A DNA stretch of 64,000 bases from Streptomyces sp. NBC_01717 (lineage in GTDB: Bacteria; Actinomycetota; Actinomycetes; Streptomycetales; Streptomycetaceae): contig NZ_CP109178.1 of the NCBI RefSeq assembly GCF_036248255.1, positions 6,014,001-6,078,000 of the forward strand. The letters are read 5' to 3'. Below are positions 27,518-36,946 of this stretch, one piece after another. The notes under the pieces were generated by a model, which made no database searches, was not told the origin of the DNA, and saw only the letters and a list, made by a program, of their open reading frames with translations. A program made the position numbers and the translations under genes. Position 1 is the first letter of the stretch. Each line of letters starts with the position of its first letter.

Positions 27518-29131
27518 ATGGAACGCCGGACGTACAGAGGGACATACGCAAGGACGCTGGGTCTGCTTCTGGTGGGCGGTGTGCTGCTCACCGGCTGCGG
27601 GGGCGGGGGGAGCACGAACGACTCGGCGGTCGACCGCGCGAGCGGAAAGCGAGGGACGAGCGAGGGCGGGCAGGTCGCGCCCGCGCCGGCCCCCGGTGCG
27701 TCGGACGACGGCGCGCAGAACGCGGAGGACGGGCGGCAGAAGCCCGTGGCGCCGGACTATCTGTCCACGTTCGCGCTGGACGTGGACACCGCCAGTTACG
27801 GGTACGCGCGCCGCAAGCTCGCCGACGGCGAACTGCCGGGAGCGGAGACTGTACGGCCCGAGGAGTTCGTCAACAGCTTCCGCCAGGGCTACCGGCGGCC
27901 GGCCGGCAACGGCTTCTCGGTGACGGTCGACGGAGCCCGGACGGACACCGGCGGAGGAGACGGTGCGCGGGCCGGCGACTGGTCGCTCGTACGCGTCGGT
28001 CTGGCCACCCGGGTCGCGGAGGAGCACGGCGAACGCCCGGCCGCCGCGCTCACCTTCGTGGTCGACATCTCCGGATCGATGGCCGAACCCGGCCGCCTCG
28101 ACCTGGTGAAGAGGTCCCTCTCCCTCCTCACCGACGAACTCCGCGACGACGACTCCGTCTCCCTGGTCACCTTCAGCGACGAGGCGAAGACCCTGCTGCC
28201 GATGACCCGGCTGCGGGACCACCGCGGAAGGATCCATGACGCCGTCGACTCCATGGAACCCACCGACTCCACCAATGTGGAAGCAGGCGTCCGGCGCGGT
28301 TACGAGGAGGCGGTCGACGGCCACCGCGAAGGCGCCAACAACCGGGTCGTCCTGCTGTCCGACGCCCTCGCCAACACCGGCGAGACCGACGCCGACGCCA
28401 TCCTCGAGCGGATCGACGCCGCCCGCCGCGACTACGGCATCACCCTCTTCGGCGTCGGCGTCGGCAGCGACTACGGCGACGCGCTGATGGAACGCCTCAC
28501 CAACAAGGGCGACGGCCACACCACGTACATCGCTGACGAGGCCCAGGCGCGAAAGGTCTTCGTCGACCAGCTCCCCGCCCACATCGAACTGCGGGCGCGC
28601 GACGCCAAGGCCCAGGTCGCCTTCGACCCGAAGACCGTCCGGCAGTTCAAGCTCATCGGCTACGAGGACCGGAAGGTCGCCGACGACGACTTCCGCGACG
28701 ACAGCGTGGACGGCGGCGAGATCGGCCCCGGCCACACGGTGACGGCGCTCTACGCCGTACGGCTCCGCGACGGCGCAGCCGGACATGTGGCGACCGCGAC
28801 GGTGCGCTGGCTGGACCCGAAGACGCGGGCGCCGCACGAGCGGTCCGGATCGGTCGAGACCGGCGCGATCGACGGCAGGCTTTGGGGCGGCGACAGCGGC
28901 AGGCGGCTCCAGGTGGCCGCGGTGGCTGCGTACTTCGCGGAGGATCTGCGTGGCAGCAAGCTGCCGGGTCAGCCGGGGCTCGGTGAACTCGCCGATCGAG
29001 CGGCGGAGTTGGCGACCGAAACGGAGGACAGCTCGGTCCGGAAGCTGGCGACCGCGATCGCCCGGGCGGACGGGCTCAAGGGCGGCAGCGGATCGGACGG
29101 CGGGGGGCAGCAGGAGGGCGAGATGGACTGA
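27518..29131 (+). CDS. VWA-domain lipoprotein (YfbK-like)
   Basis: 537 residues from ATG 27518; upstream GGGGGCAGGGA acts as Shine-Dalgarno. Residues 1-27 are a lipoprotein signal (LLLVGGVLLTGC, Cys27), so it is anchored outside the membrane. After a Gly/Ala/Asp-rich linker comes the YfbK_N-like segment FALDVDTASYGYARRKL. The von Willebrand A domain follows, with MIDAS DISGSMA, then DSTNVEAGVRRGYE and LLSDALANTGETD, and a C-terminal DUF3520-like domain. VWA lipoproteins bind ligands through Mg2+ at the surface. It appears monocistronic. Confidence 0.92.
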   Translation: MERRTYRGTYARTLGLLLVGGVLLTGCGGGGSTNDSAVDRASGKRGTSEGGQVAPAPAPGASDDGAQNAEDGRQKPVAPDYLSTFALDVDTASYGYARRKLADGELPGAETVRPEEFVNSFRQGYRRPAGNGFSVTVDGARTDTGGGDGARAGDWSLVRVGLATRVAEEHGERPAAALTFVVDISGSMAEPGRLDLVKRSLSLLTDELRDDDSVSLVTFSDEAKTLLPMTRLRDHRGRIHDAVDSMEPTDSTNVEAGVRRGYEEAVDGHREGANNRVVLLSDALANTGETDADAILERIDAARRDYGITLFGVGVGSDYGDALMERLTNKGDGHTTYIADEAQARKVFVDQLPAHIELRARDAKAQVAFDPKTVRQFKLIGYEDRKVADDDFRDDSVDGGEIGPGHTVTALYAVRLRDGAAGHVATATVRWLDPKTRAPHERSGSVETGAIDGRLWGGDSGRRLQVAAVAAYFAEDLRGSKLPGQPGLGELADRAAELATETEDSSVRKLATAIARADGLKGGSGSDGGGQQEGEMD

Positions 29132-29243
29132 CCGCGGGAGAGCCCGGAGGGCAGCGAGCCGGGGTGGCCAAGTGGTGGACAAGGGGGTGGGGCTGGGCGG
29201 CGGCCTTGCGGAAATGGCACCGCACAGCCCGCCCCGCCACGCC

Positions 29244-29714
29244 ATGATGTGGGCCATGGCCTCCCTGCTGCTCGCACTCGCCGCCGCCACCACCGGCCTC
29301 TACGCCGGCTTCCTGTTGTGCTTCCTGACCGGGATCATGCCCGGCCTCAGACCGCTGCCGGACGACCAGTTCGCCGCCGCCATGCGCAGCTTCAACGAGA
29401 AGGTGCCGAGGCCGGTGTTCCTCGTTCTCTTCCTCGGGGTGATCGCCTTCCCGGTCGCCGCCCTCGTCGTACCGGTCGATGGCCGGACCTCCGCCGAGGG
29501 CGGTCTCGTCGTGGGCGCTCTGGCCTGCGCGGTGCTCAGCCATCTCGTCACCGTGAGCGGCAACATCCCGCTCAACTCGGCACTCGCGGCAGCCGAGGAC
29601 GGCGACGACAGCGCGGCCCGCCGGGCCTTCGAGTCCCGCTGGAACACCCTCCACCGGATCCGCACCGTGCTGTCGACGGGTGCGTTCGCGCTGCTGGTCG
29701 CCGCGGCCGTGTAG
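29244..29714 (+). CDS. DUF1772 (anthrone oxygenase-like) membrane protein
   Basis: About 156 residues. Start uncertain: ATG 29214, 29244, 29247 and 29256 are in frame and none has a clear Shine-Dalgarno. Four hydrophobic helices: ASLLLALAAATTGLYAGFLL, PVFLVLFLGVIAFPVAALVV, GLVVGALACAVLSHLVTV and VLSTGAFALLVAAAV, with the family motif VSGNIPLNSALA and a WNTLHRIRT segment. DUF1772 proteins are small integral membrane proteins. A few act as anthrone oxygenases in polyketide pathways, but no such pathway is here. Confidence 0.85.
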   Translation: MMWAMASLLLALAAATTGLYAGFLLCFLTGIMPGLRPLPDDQFAAAMRSFNEKVPRPVFLVLFLGVIAFPVAALVVPVDGRTSAEGGLVVGALACAVLSHLVTVSGNIPLNSALAAAEDGDDSAARRAFESRWNTLHRIRTVLSTGAFALLVAAAV

Positions 29715-29796
29715 GGCAGGCCCCGGGGCCGTCCGGCGGATCAGGGCCGGGGCCGCGGCGTCCGGAACATCCCCCAGGTCATCCGATCCCCCGCAG

Positions 29797-29822
29797 CGGA
29801 GGTAGGGCCGGCCCTACCTCCG
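29797..29822. promoter_or_regulatory. 26-bp perfect palindrome upstream of two-component genes
   Basis: Two 13-base halves (29797-29809 and 29810-29822) with core TAGGGCCGGCCCTA, fully self-complementary and 54 bases before the histidine kinase start. The position fits an autoregulatory operator for the NarL-type response regulator. A terminator is unlikely because there is no loop. Confidence 0.6.
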
Positions 29823-29876
29823 GGACTCCGGCAGCACGGATGGTCCGGACGGATCGACGTCTTCTACGGTGAGGCC

Positions 29877-31187
29877 ATGCGCCCCCGGAATGTGTGGCAG
29901 GCCCTGGCGAGCCCCCGCTATCTGCTGTCGTCCTGGCCCTGGCGGTCGGCCGGATACCTGCTGAGCGGGGCCCTCGCAGGCATCCTCGTACTCGTCGTGA
30001 TCACGCTTGGCGTGGTGCTCGGCGGCGTGCTCTCCCTCGTGGCCGTCGGACTGCCGCTGCTGGTCCTGACGGCTCTCTGCGGTATTCCGGTGGGAGCCAT
30101 GGAGCGGGGCAGGCTCCGCCTGATCGACCGGTTCCCGACGCCCGATCCGCACCGGCGGCCGGCCGAGCCGGGCCTGTGGAGCTGGCTGACGTACCGCTAC
30201 CGGGAACAGGCCACCTGGCGGGAACTCGGATACGCGCTGCTGCTCGCCGTGGTCCTCTGGCCGCTCGACGCCCTTGCGCTCGCGGCCTGTGCGGCCGTCC
30301 CGCTGTCGCTGATGTCCACCCCCGCGGTGATGCAGCTGTACGGGAACGGCGAAGAGGCCCGCGTGGTGAAGCAATGGACGGTCACCGGCTGGCCCGAAGC
30401 CTTCGCCACCGCGGCGGCCGGTCTCGTACTCCTCGCACTCGGCTGCTGCGTCCTCGGCCTGCTGGCCGGAGCGCAGGCCGAACTGACCCGGCTTCTGATC
30501 GGCGACCGTCGAAGCGAGTTGGGTGACAGGGTCACCGAACTCACCAGATCCCGCGTCCGGTTGGTCGACGCATTCGAGGCGGAGCGCCGCCGCATCGAAC
30601 GCGACCTCCACGACGGGGCCCAGCAGCGCATCGTCGCACTCACCATGACCCTCGGACTCGCCCGCCTCGACGCCCCGCCCGGCCCTCTCGCCGACCAGCT
30701 GGCCAAGGCTCATCACGAGGCGGGCCAGGCGCTCGCCGAACTGCGCGAGCTGATCCACGGCATCCACCCCAAGGTGCTGGCCGACTACGGCCTGGAGGCG
30801 GCTGTCTCCGACGCAGCCGACCGCTCGCCGACACCCGTCGACCTGGACCTGGCCCTGCCCGACCGGTACCCGGAAGCCGTCGAGGCGGCCGCGTACTTCG
30901 TGGTCTGCGAGGCCTTGGCGAACATCGCCAGGCACAGCGGCGCGAGCCGCGCCGAAGTGACGGGCGGCCACACGGCGGGCCGGCTGTTCCTGGAGGTCCG
31001 CGACGACGGCCGCGGCGGGGCACGCACCGGCAGCGGAGGAACGGGACTCACCGGCCTCGCCGACCGGGTGTCCGTACTGGATGGCAGACTTGCGCTGTCC
31101 AGCCCGCCCGGCGGCCCGACCCTCTTGCGCGTGGAGATTCCTTGCGTTCCCTGCCTTCCCTGCGAGCGGACCGATCACTCCGTGTAG
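29877..31187 (+). CDS. NarL-family sensor histidine kinase
   Basis: 436 residues. About four N-terminal membrane segments in a sensor region with DUF-type [15 protein letters not shown] and [16 protein letters not shown]; a second pair near 115-135 and 170-195. HisKA_3 follows: [19 protein letters not shown] with phospho-acceptor His245. The HATPase has [13 protein letters not shown] (N box), VRDDGRGG and [18 protein letters not shown] (G boxes). It autophosphorylates and passes phosphate to the regulator encoded next. Its end overlaps that gene by 46 bases. Confidence 0.94.
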   Translation: MRPRNVWQALASPRYLLSSWPWRSAGYLLSGALAGILVLVVITLGVVLGGVLSLVAVGLPLLVLTALCGIPVGAMERGRLRLIDRFPTPDPHRRPAEPGLWSWLTYRYREQATWRELGYALLLAVVLWPLDALALAACAAVPLSLMSTPAVMQLYGNGEEARVVKQWTVTGWPEAFATAAAGLVLLALGCCVLGLLAGAQAELTRLLIGDRRSELGDRVTELTRSRVRLVDAFEAERRRIERDLHDGAQQRIVALTMTLGLARLDAPPGPLADQLAKAHHEAGQALAELRELIHGIHPKVLADYGLEAAVSDAADRSPTPVDLDLALPDRYPEAVEAAAYFVVCEALANIARHSGASRAEVTGGHTAGRLFLEVRDDGRGGARTGSGGTGLTGLADRVSVLDGRLALSSPPGGPTLLRVEIPCVPCLPCERTDHSV

Positions 31188-31819
31188 TGCTGGCCGAGGA
31201 CAGCGTGCTGCTGCGCGAGGGCCTCATCGGACTGCTCACCCGCTGCGGCCATGAGGTCGTCGCCGCCGTCGGTGACGCGGAAGGGCTCCTCGCGGCGGTC
31301 GCCGCGCACACGCCGGACGTTGTCGTGACCGATGTCCGGATGCCGCCCGGCTTCCAGGACGAGGGACTGCGAGCGGCGGTGCGGCTCCGCGCCGAGCAGC
31401 CCGCTCTGCCGGTACTGGTGCTCAGCCAGTATGTGCAGCGTACGTACGCCGCCGACCTCCTCGACTCGGGCGACGGCTCCGGCGTCGGCTATCTGCTCAA
31501 GGACCGGGTCGGTCAGGTCGAGGAGTTCGTCGACGCCCTGCGGGAGGTCGCCGACGGCGGCACGGTCGTCGACCCGGAGGTCGTACGCCAACTCCTGCGC
31601 CGCCGCCGCGATCCGCTGGAGCGGCTCACCGCCCGGGAGCGGGAAGTACTGGCCCTGGTGGCCCAGGGCAGGTCGAACGGGGCGATCGCCGCAGAGCTGG
31701 TGGTCTCCGAGGCCGCGGTGGGCAAACACATCGGCAACATCCTCGCCAAGCTGGACCTGCCACCGGCCGACGAGACGCACCGCAGGGTCCTGGCGGTGCT
31801 GGCGTTCCTGCGCGCGTGA
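31142..31819 (+). CDS. NarL/LuxR-family response regulator
   Basis: 225 residues from TTG 31142, which has GGAG five bases upstream inside the kinase gene; a GTG at 31187 would remove the start of the receiver fold. The receiver domain has acidic residues at 19-20, phospho-acceptor Asp64 (VVVTDVRMP) and Lys in [10 protein letters not shown]-terminal Lux[47 protein letters not shown]. Forms a two-component system with the overlapping kinase gene. The palindrome at 29797 is a likely binding site. Confidence 0.94.
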   Translation: MRSLPSLRADRSLRVVLAEDSVLLREGLIGLLTRCGHEVVAAVGDAEGLLAAVAAHTPDVVVTDVRMPPGFQDEGLRAAVRLRAEQPALPVLVLSQYVQRTYAADLLDSGDGSGVGYLLKDRVGQVEEFVDALREVADGGTVVDPEVVRQLLRRRRDPLERLTAREREVLALVAQGRSNGAIAAELVVSEAAVGKHIGNILAKLDLPPADETHRRVLAVLAFLRA

Positions 31820-32325
31820 CCCGACCCCTGGCCGGACCGGTTCGCCCGGCGACCGGGAAAGCGCGCCCACCAGGTCAAAGCGGCTCGCGTGCCCAGCAGT
31901 TGCGAAGCCCTTCGGCTTCCCGTTCGCCAACTCCTGCGTCCACCACTACTTGGGCCACCGCGACTGCACAGCGGCCGGGACGGTCGGCACCGACAAGGCC
32001 CGCGGCGGGAGCGCCTCCTGCGCCGACCTCGAGCGGGCTGCGCGGCGTACCCGGGTGCCGGGAGCTGCTGCGACGCGACGGCCCGGACCTGCTACCGGGC
32101 CGTCGTCAGCCCGGCCGCACGACAGCGGCCGACGCCGCGTAACCCTCGCGGAGGTCGTCCCGGTGAGGGGCGGCGCGGCCTCGCAGCAGGCGGTGCCGCC
32201 CATCGGCGTCTTCGGCGGGGAGATGGCTCAGCGGTACGCATGGGCGACTCGTCAGTACACTGAAAAGGAAATACCACTCAATCCGGGTGTCCTGCCCTAC
32301 GCGGGTTCGCGGAGGGAAGTGAGCG
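31820..32325. other. 506-base gap, no supported gene
   Basis: Several overlapping ORFs exist on both strands, but none has a ribosome-binding site together with normal third-position bias or a recognisable motif. One plus-strand frame (around 31890-32060) has less biased, slightly protein-like composition and could be a decayed gene. The last 20 bases hold GGAGGGAAG, the Shine-Dalgarno of the SpoIIE-family gene. Confidence 0.4.
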
Positions 32326-35300
32326 ATGGCTGAACAGCTCCTCATGGACGAGGCCGGCGCGGCGCGACTTCGGATGATCATTGAAGCAGGTGCGGAACTC
32401 AGGGGTGCCGATCTGCTGAATTTCGCGCTGGAACACGCGGTGACGGAGGCGGGTGGCCTGGGCGGAATGGTGCATGTGCGGGGCCCCGGAGGCCGGGGGC
32501 TGCTGCTGATGGCGAGCAGCGGACTGGTCCGCACCGTCGCCCAGGACTGGGAAGAGATCGAGGAGCACGGCGAGACCGCGCCCGCCCGGGCGGTGACCGG
32601 CGGCGTATCGGTGTGGACGCCCGCAGCCGATGAGGACCGGGGCCGTTCCCCGGAAGGCTCCGCGGCCGAGCCCGGCACGCAGGGCGACTCACCGGACAGC
32701 ACACACGAATCGGCCCCCGGAGACACTGTCGGCCACCACCCCCACGGCTCCGCCCCCTGGTCCCCCACCTCCGCGCTGCCCGACGGCAGTGGGCTGCTGG
32801 CCGTTCCGCTGCTCACCCCGGGCGGGGCGGCCGGCGCACTGTCCGTGCTCACTGTCGGCAAGGGGCAGCCCACGCCGTGGCAGCGCGGGGCCGTCGAGGT
32901 GCTGGCCGCCTGGGCCGCCCTGCGGCTGCGGGACCAGTGGACGGGGTCGGACCGGACCGAAGCCGGTCGGCTGCGCGAGAGGCCGCCCGGCTCGCGGCTG
33001 AAGGAGCCGTCCGCCACCCTGCTGCGGCAGGCGCTGGAAGCTCTCAAGATGGGTTCCTGGGAGTGGGACCTGGCCACCGGGGAGCAGGTGTGGGACGAGT
33101 CGACCCTCACCATCCTCGGCATGGAGGGGGAGTCCACGAAACAGACTTTCGAGACGTGGACCCAACTGGTCCACGCCGACGACCTGCCCTGGCTGCTCGT
33201 CGAGATCGAGCAGGCGATCCGCAACCGCCGGGTGTCCGCTGTGGAATACCGGATCTGCCGCTCGGACGGGACGGCGGGCTGGGTCAGCTCGCGGGGCCGG
33301 GTCCTGCCGGGGGAGGACGGCCGGCCCGCCCGCATGGTCGGCACGGTGTGGGACACCACCGAGAGCCGGATCGCCCGGGACTCGGTGAGTCGCGCGCTGC
33401 TGCACATGAGTGAGGCGTTCTTCGCGGTGGACAGCGGGTGGCGGATCACCTTCGTCAATGTGGAGGCGGAGCGGTTCCTCGGCGCCTCGCACGACCTCCT
33501 CGGCCGGATCCTGTGGGACGCCCTCGCCGGGATCGGCGTCGACGCCGTGGAACTCGGCCTGGAGGCGGCCTACCGGCGGGCCGCCGAAAGCGGCACACCG
33601 GGCGGGTTCGACGTGCGGTGGCCGACCAACCGGCGCTGGTACCACATGCGGCTGGTCCCGGTGCCGGACGGCCTGACGGTGTACGCCGCCGATGTCACCG
33701 AGATCCGGTCGCAGGAGGCGGAGTCCGCCACGGCGGAACGCGTCTCGGCCGACCGCACCGCCCGCATCACCGAGCTGACCAGCGCGCTCGCCGAGGCCCT
33801 GACCATGCAGGACGTCGTGAACGCCACCGCCGCGCGGGTCATGGCGCCGTTCGGCGCCTCCGGCCTCGTCTTCCATCTCATCGAGGACGAGATGGTGCGG
33901 GTCGCCGGGGCGGTCGGATACCCGCAATCGTTTCTCGACCGGGTCGACGGGGTGCCGGTCATCGACATCACCCCGGTCGACGAGGTGCACCGCACCAGGG
34001 CGCCGACCTTCATCGACACGGCGGAGGAGTACGTCGAGCGCTATCCCGACAGGGTCGACTCCCCCGCGGCGATCAACAAGTCCGCCTGGGCCTTCCTGCC
34101 GCTGATCGTCTCCGGACGTTTCATCGGGTGCTGCGTCATGTCCTTCACCGAACCGCGCCACCTCAGCGGGGAGGAGCGGGCGCTGCTCATCACGCTCAGC
34201 GGGCTGATGGCGCAGGGCATCGAACGCGCCCGGCTGTTCGACGCCGAGCACACCAGGGCCCAGGAGCTCCAGCGAGGTCTGCTGCCGGTGGTTCTGCCCA
34301 CGCTTCCGGCCGTGGCCGCCGCCGCCCGCTATCTGCCCGCCAACGAGGGCGTCGAGGTCGGCGGCGACTGGTACGACGTGATCCCGCTGTCCGGCGCCCG
34401 GGTGGCGCTGGTCATCGGCGATGTGATGGGACACGGCCTGTCCCAGGCGGCCACCATGGGCCGGCTGCGCACCGCCGTGCACACGCTCGCCGATCTCGAC
34501 TTCGCGCCCGAAGAGCTCCTCAACCGCCTCAACGACGTGGTCAACGACCTCGGTGACGACTTCTACGCGACCTGCCTGTACGCCGTGTACGACCCCGTCA
34601 CCCGCACGTGCACGTTCGGCTCCGCCGGACACCCCCCGCCGGCGGTCGTGCATCCGGACGGCACCACCGAGTTCCTCACCCGCCCACCGGACCCGCCGCT
34701 GGGCGCCGCTCTGCCGCCGTTCGAGACCACCGAAGCGGTCCTGGAGGAGGGCAGTCTGCTCGTGCTCTACACGGACGGGCTGATCGAATCCGCAACCCGG
34801 GACATCGACCGGGGCATGTCCCACCTGACGAAGGCGCTGGCCACCGCCGCTGCCGCCGTGCAGGACCAGGACGAGGCGGCATCACTGGAGCGGCTCTGCG
34901 ACGACATCCTGGCCGAGCTGCTGCCGGGCCAGCAGCTCACGGACGACGCCGCGCTGCTCGTCGCCCGCACCCGCGCGATACCCGCCGAGTCGATCGCCGG
35001 CTGGGTCCTCTCCGACGGCCCGATCGCCGCCCAGGAGGCCCGCAACCACGTCCGGGACCAGCTGGCCGACTGGCAGCTCGACGAGCTCGCCATGACCGCG
35101 GAACTCCTGGTCAGCGAGCTGGTCGGGAACGCCGTCCGGTACGGCCGAAGCCCCATCGGACTCCGGCTGCTGCGCGCGGAGGGCCTGATCTGCGAGGTCT
35201 CCGACGGCAGCCTGACCACGCCCCGCATCCGGCACGCCACCGAGACCGACGAGGGCGGCCGCGGCCTTCAGCTGGTCGCCGCGCTCGCACAGCGCTGGGG

Positions 35301-35355
35301 CGCCCGCTACACGGCCACCGGCAAGTGCATCTGGACCGAACAGCCGGTGCCCTGA
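32326..35355 (+). CDS. Multidomain PAS/GAF/SpoIIE phosphatase with HATPase
   Basis: 1009 residues. N-terminal GAF-like region (about 10-205, interrupted by a low-complexity segment 100-150), PAS 1 (about 230-345, MGSWEWDLATGEQVWDEST), PAS 2 (about 352-460), GAF (about 480-635), PP2C/SpoIIE phosphatase (645-865, GGDWYDVIPL, VIGDVMGHGLSQAATMG, FGSAGHPPP, TDGLIE, DDAALLV) and an RsbW-type HATPase (about 895-1009, SELVGNAVRYG, DEGGRGLQLVAAL). It joins anti-sigma phosphatase and kinase-like modules in one soluble sensor, so it probably controls a partner-switching sigma factor network. No STAS or sigma gene is adjacent. Confidence 0.94.
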   Translation: MAEQLLMDEAGAARLRMIIEAGAELRGADLLNFALEHAVTEAGGLGGMVHVRGPGGRGLLLMASSGLVRTVAQDWEEIEEHGETAPARAVTGGVSVWTPAADEDRGRSPEGSAAEPGTQGDSPDSTHESAPGDTVGHHPHGSAPWSPTSALPDGSGLLAVPLLTPGGAAGALSVLTVGKGQPTPWQRGAVEVLAAWAALRLRDQWTGSDRTEAGRLRERPPGSRLKEPSATLLRQALEALKMGSWEWDLATGEQVWDESTLTILGMEGESTKQTFETWTQLVHADDLPWLLVEIEQAIRNRRVSAVEYRICRSDGTAGWVSSRGRVLPGEDGRPARMVGTVWDTTESRIARDSVSRALLHMSEAFFAVDSGWRITFVNVEAERFLGASHDLLGRILWDALAGIGVDAVELGLEAAYRRAAESGTPGGFDVRWPTNRRWYHMRLVPVPDGLTVYAADVTEIRSQEAESATAERVSADRTARITELTSALAEALTMQDVVNATAARVMAPFGASGLVFHLIEDEMVRVAGAVGYPQSFLDRVDGVPVIDITPVDEVHRTRAPTFIDTAEEYVERYPDRVDSPAAINKSAWAFLPLIVSGRFIGCCVMSFTEPRHLSGEERALLITLSGLMAQGIERARLFDAEHTRAQELQRGLLPVVLPTLPAVAAAARYLPANEGVEVGGDWYDVIPLSGARVALVIGDVMGHGLSQAATMGRLRTAVHTLADLDFAPEELLNRLNDVVNDLGDDFYATCLYAVYDPVTRTCTFGSAGHPPPAVVHPDGTTEFLTRPPDPPLGAALPPFETTEAVLEEGSLLVLYTDGLIESATRDIDRGMSHLTKALATAAAAVQDQDEAASLERLCDDILAELLPGQQLTDDAALLVARTRAIPAESIAGWVLSDGPIAAQEARNHVRDQLADWQLDELAMTAELLVSELVGNAVRYGRSPIGLRLLRAEGLICEVSDGSLTTPRIRHATETDEGGRGLQLVAALAQRWGARYTATGKCIWTEQPVP

Positions 35356-35430
35356 CCGCCGTTCCTTCAGTCGGGCGCGGGCCTGCAGCGATCCGACCTT
35401 CGAACGCAGGACGCCTTCGAACGCAAGAAC

Positions 35431-35444
35431 GCCCCCGAGGGGGC
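35431..35444. terminator. Hairpin cluster between convergent genes
   Basis: GCCCCC-GA-GGGGGC forms a tight stem, and about 10 bases later GCCCCTCAGGGGG offers a second, related stem. It lies between the convergent SpoIIE-family gene and the small minus-strand gene. Confidence 0.6.
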
Positions 35445-35514
35445 CCGTACCGTGGCCCCTCAGGGGGTGCGCCGACACCGCGGTCTCCGGGTGGCGGTCG
35501 ACCGCTGGAGATGA

Positions 35515-35688
35515 TCAGTTGTGGCCGAACTTTCGCTGCTTCCTGTGGGACACCGGCTCCGATATCGAGCGCACCGTGTCGGGCGTGACCGTCGTCTGCG
35601 GCTGCTGCTCCTTCGTCTCCGCAGCAGCGGTGCGTTCATGGCCGCCACTGCGGGCACCACGGTTCTGCCGGCTCTGTTTCTTGCTCAC
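35515..35688 (-). CDS. 57-residue basic hydrophilic protein, unknown function
   Basis: Start GTG 35688 is preceded by AGGAGG at ideal spacing, and codon bias is good through to TGA at 35517-35515. The protein begins VSKKQSRQNRGARSGG, is rich in Gln, Thr and Arg, has no hydrophobic segment and ends RKQRKFGHN. I recall similar very small SKK...-type conserved proteins in Streptomyces but know no function. The gene is easily missed because it is shorter than common ORF cut-offs. It lies downstream of the SpoIIE-family gene on the opposite strand. Confidence 0.75.
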   Translation of the reverse strand: MSKKQSRQNRGARSGGHERTAAAETKEQQPQTTVTPDTVRSISEPVSHRKQRKFGHN

Positions 35689-35854
35689 GATCGTGCCTCC
35701 TGTTAGCGGCTGTCGTTCTCGGGAAATAGGCCACTATCAGATTCGCATGTAAGTACGAACGTCGCATTTCGGGCACGGCTGTGCGCCATGCCGGCGGGCC
35801 GGTCCGGATCACCACCGGATGCCGTCGGGCGGCCCCATCGAGGCTGCGCCGTGG

Positions 35855-36946
35855 TCAGGCGGGATAGGCGTGTGTCTGGGCCGCTTTGACCGTTGCCCAG
35901 ACCGTGGCGCCCGGGTGGAGGTCGAGCTCGGCCGCGGCGACCGTGGTCAGGTCGGCGGCGAGGGGGAGTTCGCCGGTGAGGTCCGCGCGGATCTGATCGC
36001 CGTGGGTTTCCAGGCCGGCCACCTCGCACCGCCACAGGTTGCGCGCACTGGAGCCGGTGGGGCGGTCGCGGTACAGAGTCACGGCGCCCGGCGGGAAGGC
36101 GACGAAGGCGGGGCCGGTGAGGTCCTCCGTGGTGGTGATCGCGGGTCCCGCGTCGAGCCGTACGGTGTGGCCTTCGGCCCGCCCCTTGTAGAGGTTCAGG
36201 CCGACCAGCTGGGCGATGTAGTCCGTACGCGGATGACGGGCGATGTCGGAGGGGGCGCCCTCCTGGACGATGCGGCCGTGCTCGATGACGACGAGCCGGT
36301 CGGCGAGGACCATGGCGTCCAGCGGGTCGTGCGTGACCAGCACGGCGACTGCCTCGAACTCGGTGAGGTGGCGGCGCAGTTGAGCGCGCACATCCAGACG
36401 GGTGCGGGCGTCCAGTGCGGCAAGCGGTTCGTCGAGCAGCAGCAGCCGGGGGCGGGTGGCCAGGGCGCGGGCCAGGGCGACGCGCTGGGCCTGGCCACCG
36501 GAGAGGCGGCGGGGTCTGGCGCCGGCATGGTCGGCGAGGCCCATGCGGTCCAGCCACTGCGCGGCCTGCGCGCGGGCCTCGGCCTTGGACGCGCCCTGGC
36601 AACGGGGGCCGAAGGCGACGTTGTCCAGGGCGGAAAGGTGCGGGAAGAGGAGATAGTCCTGGAAGACCACGCCGACCGGGCGGGACTCGGGCGGCGTACG
36701 GTCCAGCGAGGCGCCGTCGAGGCGCAGATGACCGCCGGTGAGCGGGGTGAGCCCGGCCAGCGCGCGCAGCGCGGTGGTCTTTCCGGCACCGTTGGGCCCG
36801 AGCAGCGCGACGACGTCACCGGGCGCGGCGGTCAACGCCACGTCGAGCCGGAAGGAACTGCGCTCCACGACGAGACGGGCGTCGAGGCCGTCGCCGCGTA
36901 CGGCGTCGGACACGGGGCCGGCGGTGGCGCTGTCGATGTGGGTCAT
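35855..36946 (-). CDS. modC: Molybdate ABC transporter ATPase
   Basis: 363 residues; ATG 36946 overlaps the modB stop (ATGA). ABC ATPase with Walker A GPNGAGKTT, Q-loop VFQDYLLFP, signature RLSGGQAQRVALARAL, Walker B LLLLDEPLAALD and switch His in LVTHDPLD. The C-terminal 110 residues form a Mop/TOBE molybdate-binding domain (RNLWRCEVAGLETHGDQIRADLTG). It powers molybdate uptake for molybdopterin cofactor synthesis. Last gene of modABC. Confidence 0.93.
   Translation of the reverse strand: MTHIDSATAGPVSDAVRGDGLDARLVVERSSFRLDVALTAAPGDVVALLGPNGAGKTTALRALAGLTPLTGGHLRLDGASLDRTPPESRPVGVVFQDYLLFPHLSALDNVAFGPRCQGASKAEARAQAAQWLDRMGLADHAGARPRRLSGGQAQRVALARALATRPRLLLLDEPLAALDARTRLDVRAQLRRHLTEFEAVAVLVTHDPLDAMVLADRLVVIEHGRIVQEGAPSDIARHPRTDYIAQLVGLNLYKGRAEGHTVRLDAGPAITTTEDLTGPAFVAFPPGAVTLYRDRPTGSSARNLWRCEVAGLETHGDQIRADLTGELPLAADLTTVAAAELDLHPGATVWATVKAAQTHAYPA

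Noticed and set aside
32689..34824. 711-codon minus-strand ORF opposite the SpoIIE-family gene
   Set aside because: Composition typical of antisense reading of high-G+C genes; no domain, and the plus strand encodes a fully conserved multidomain protein.
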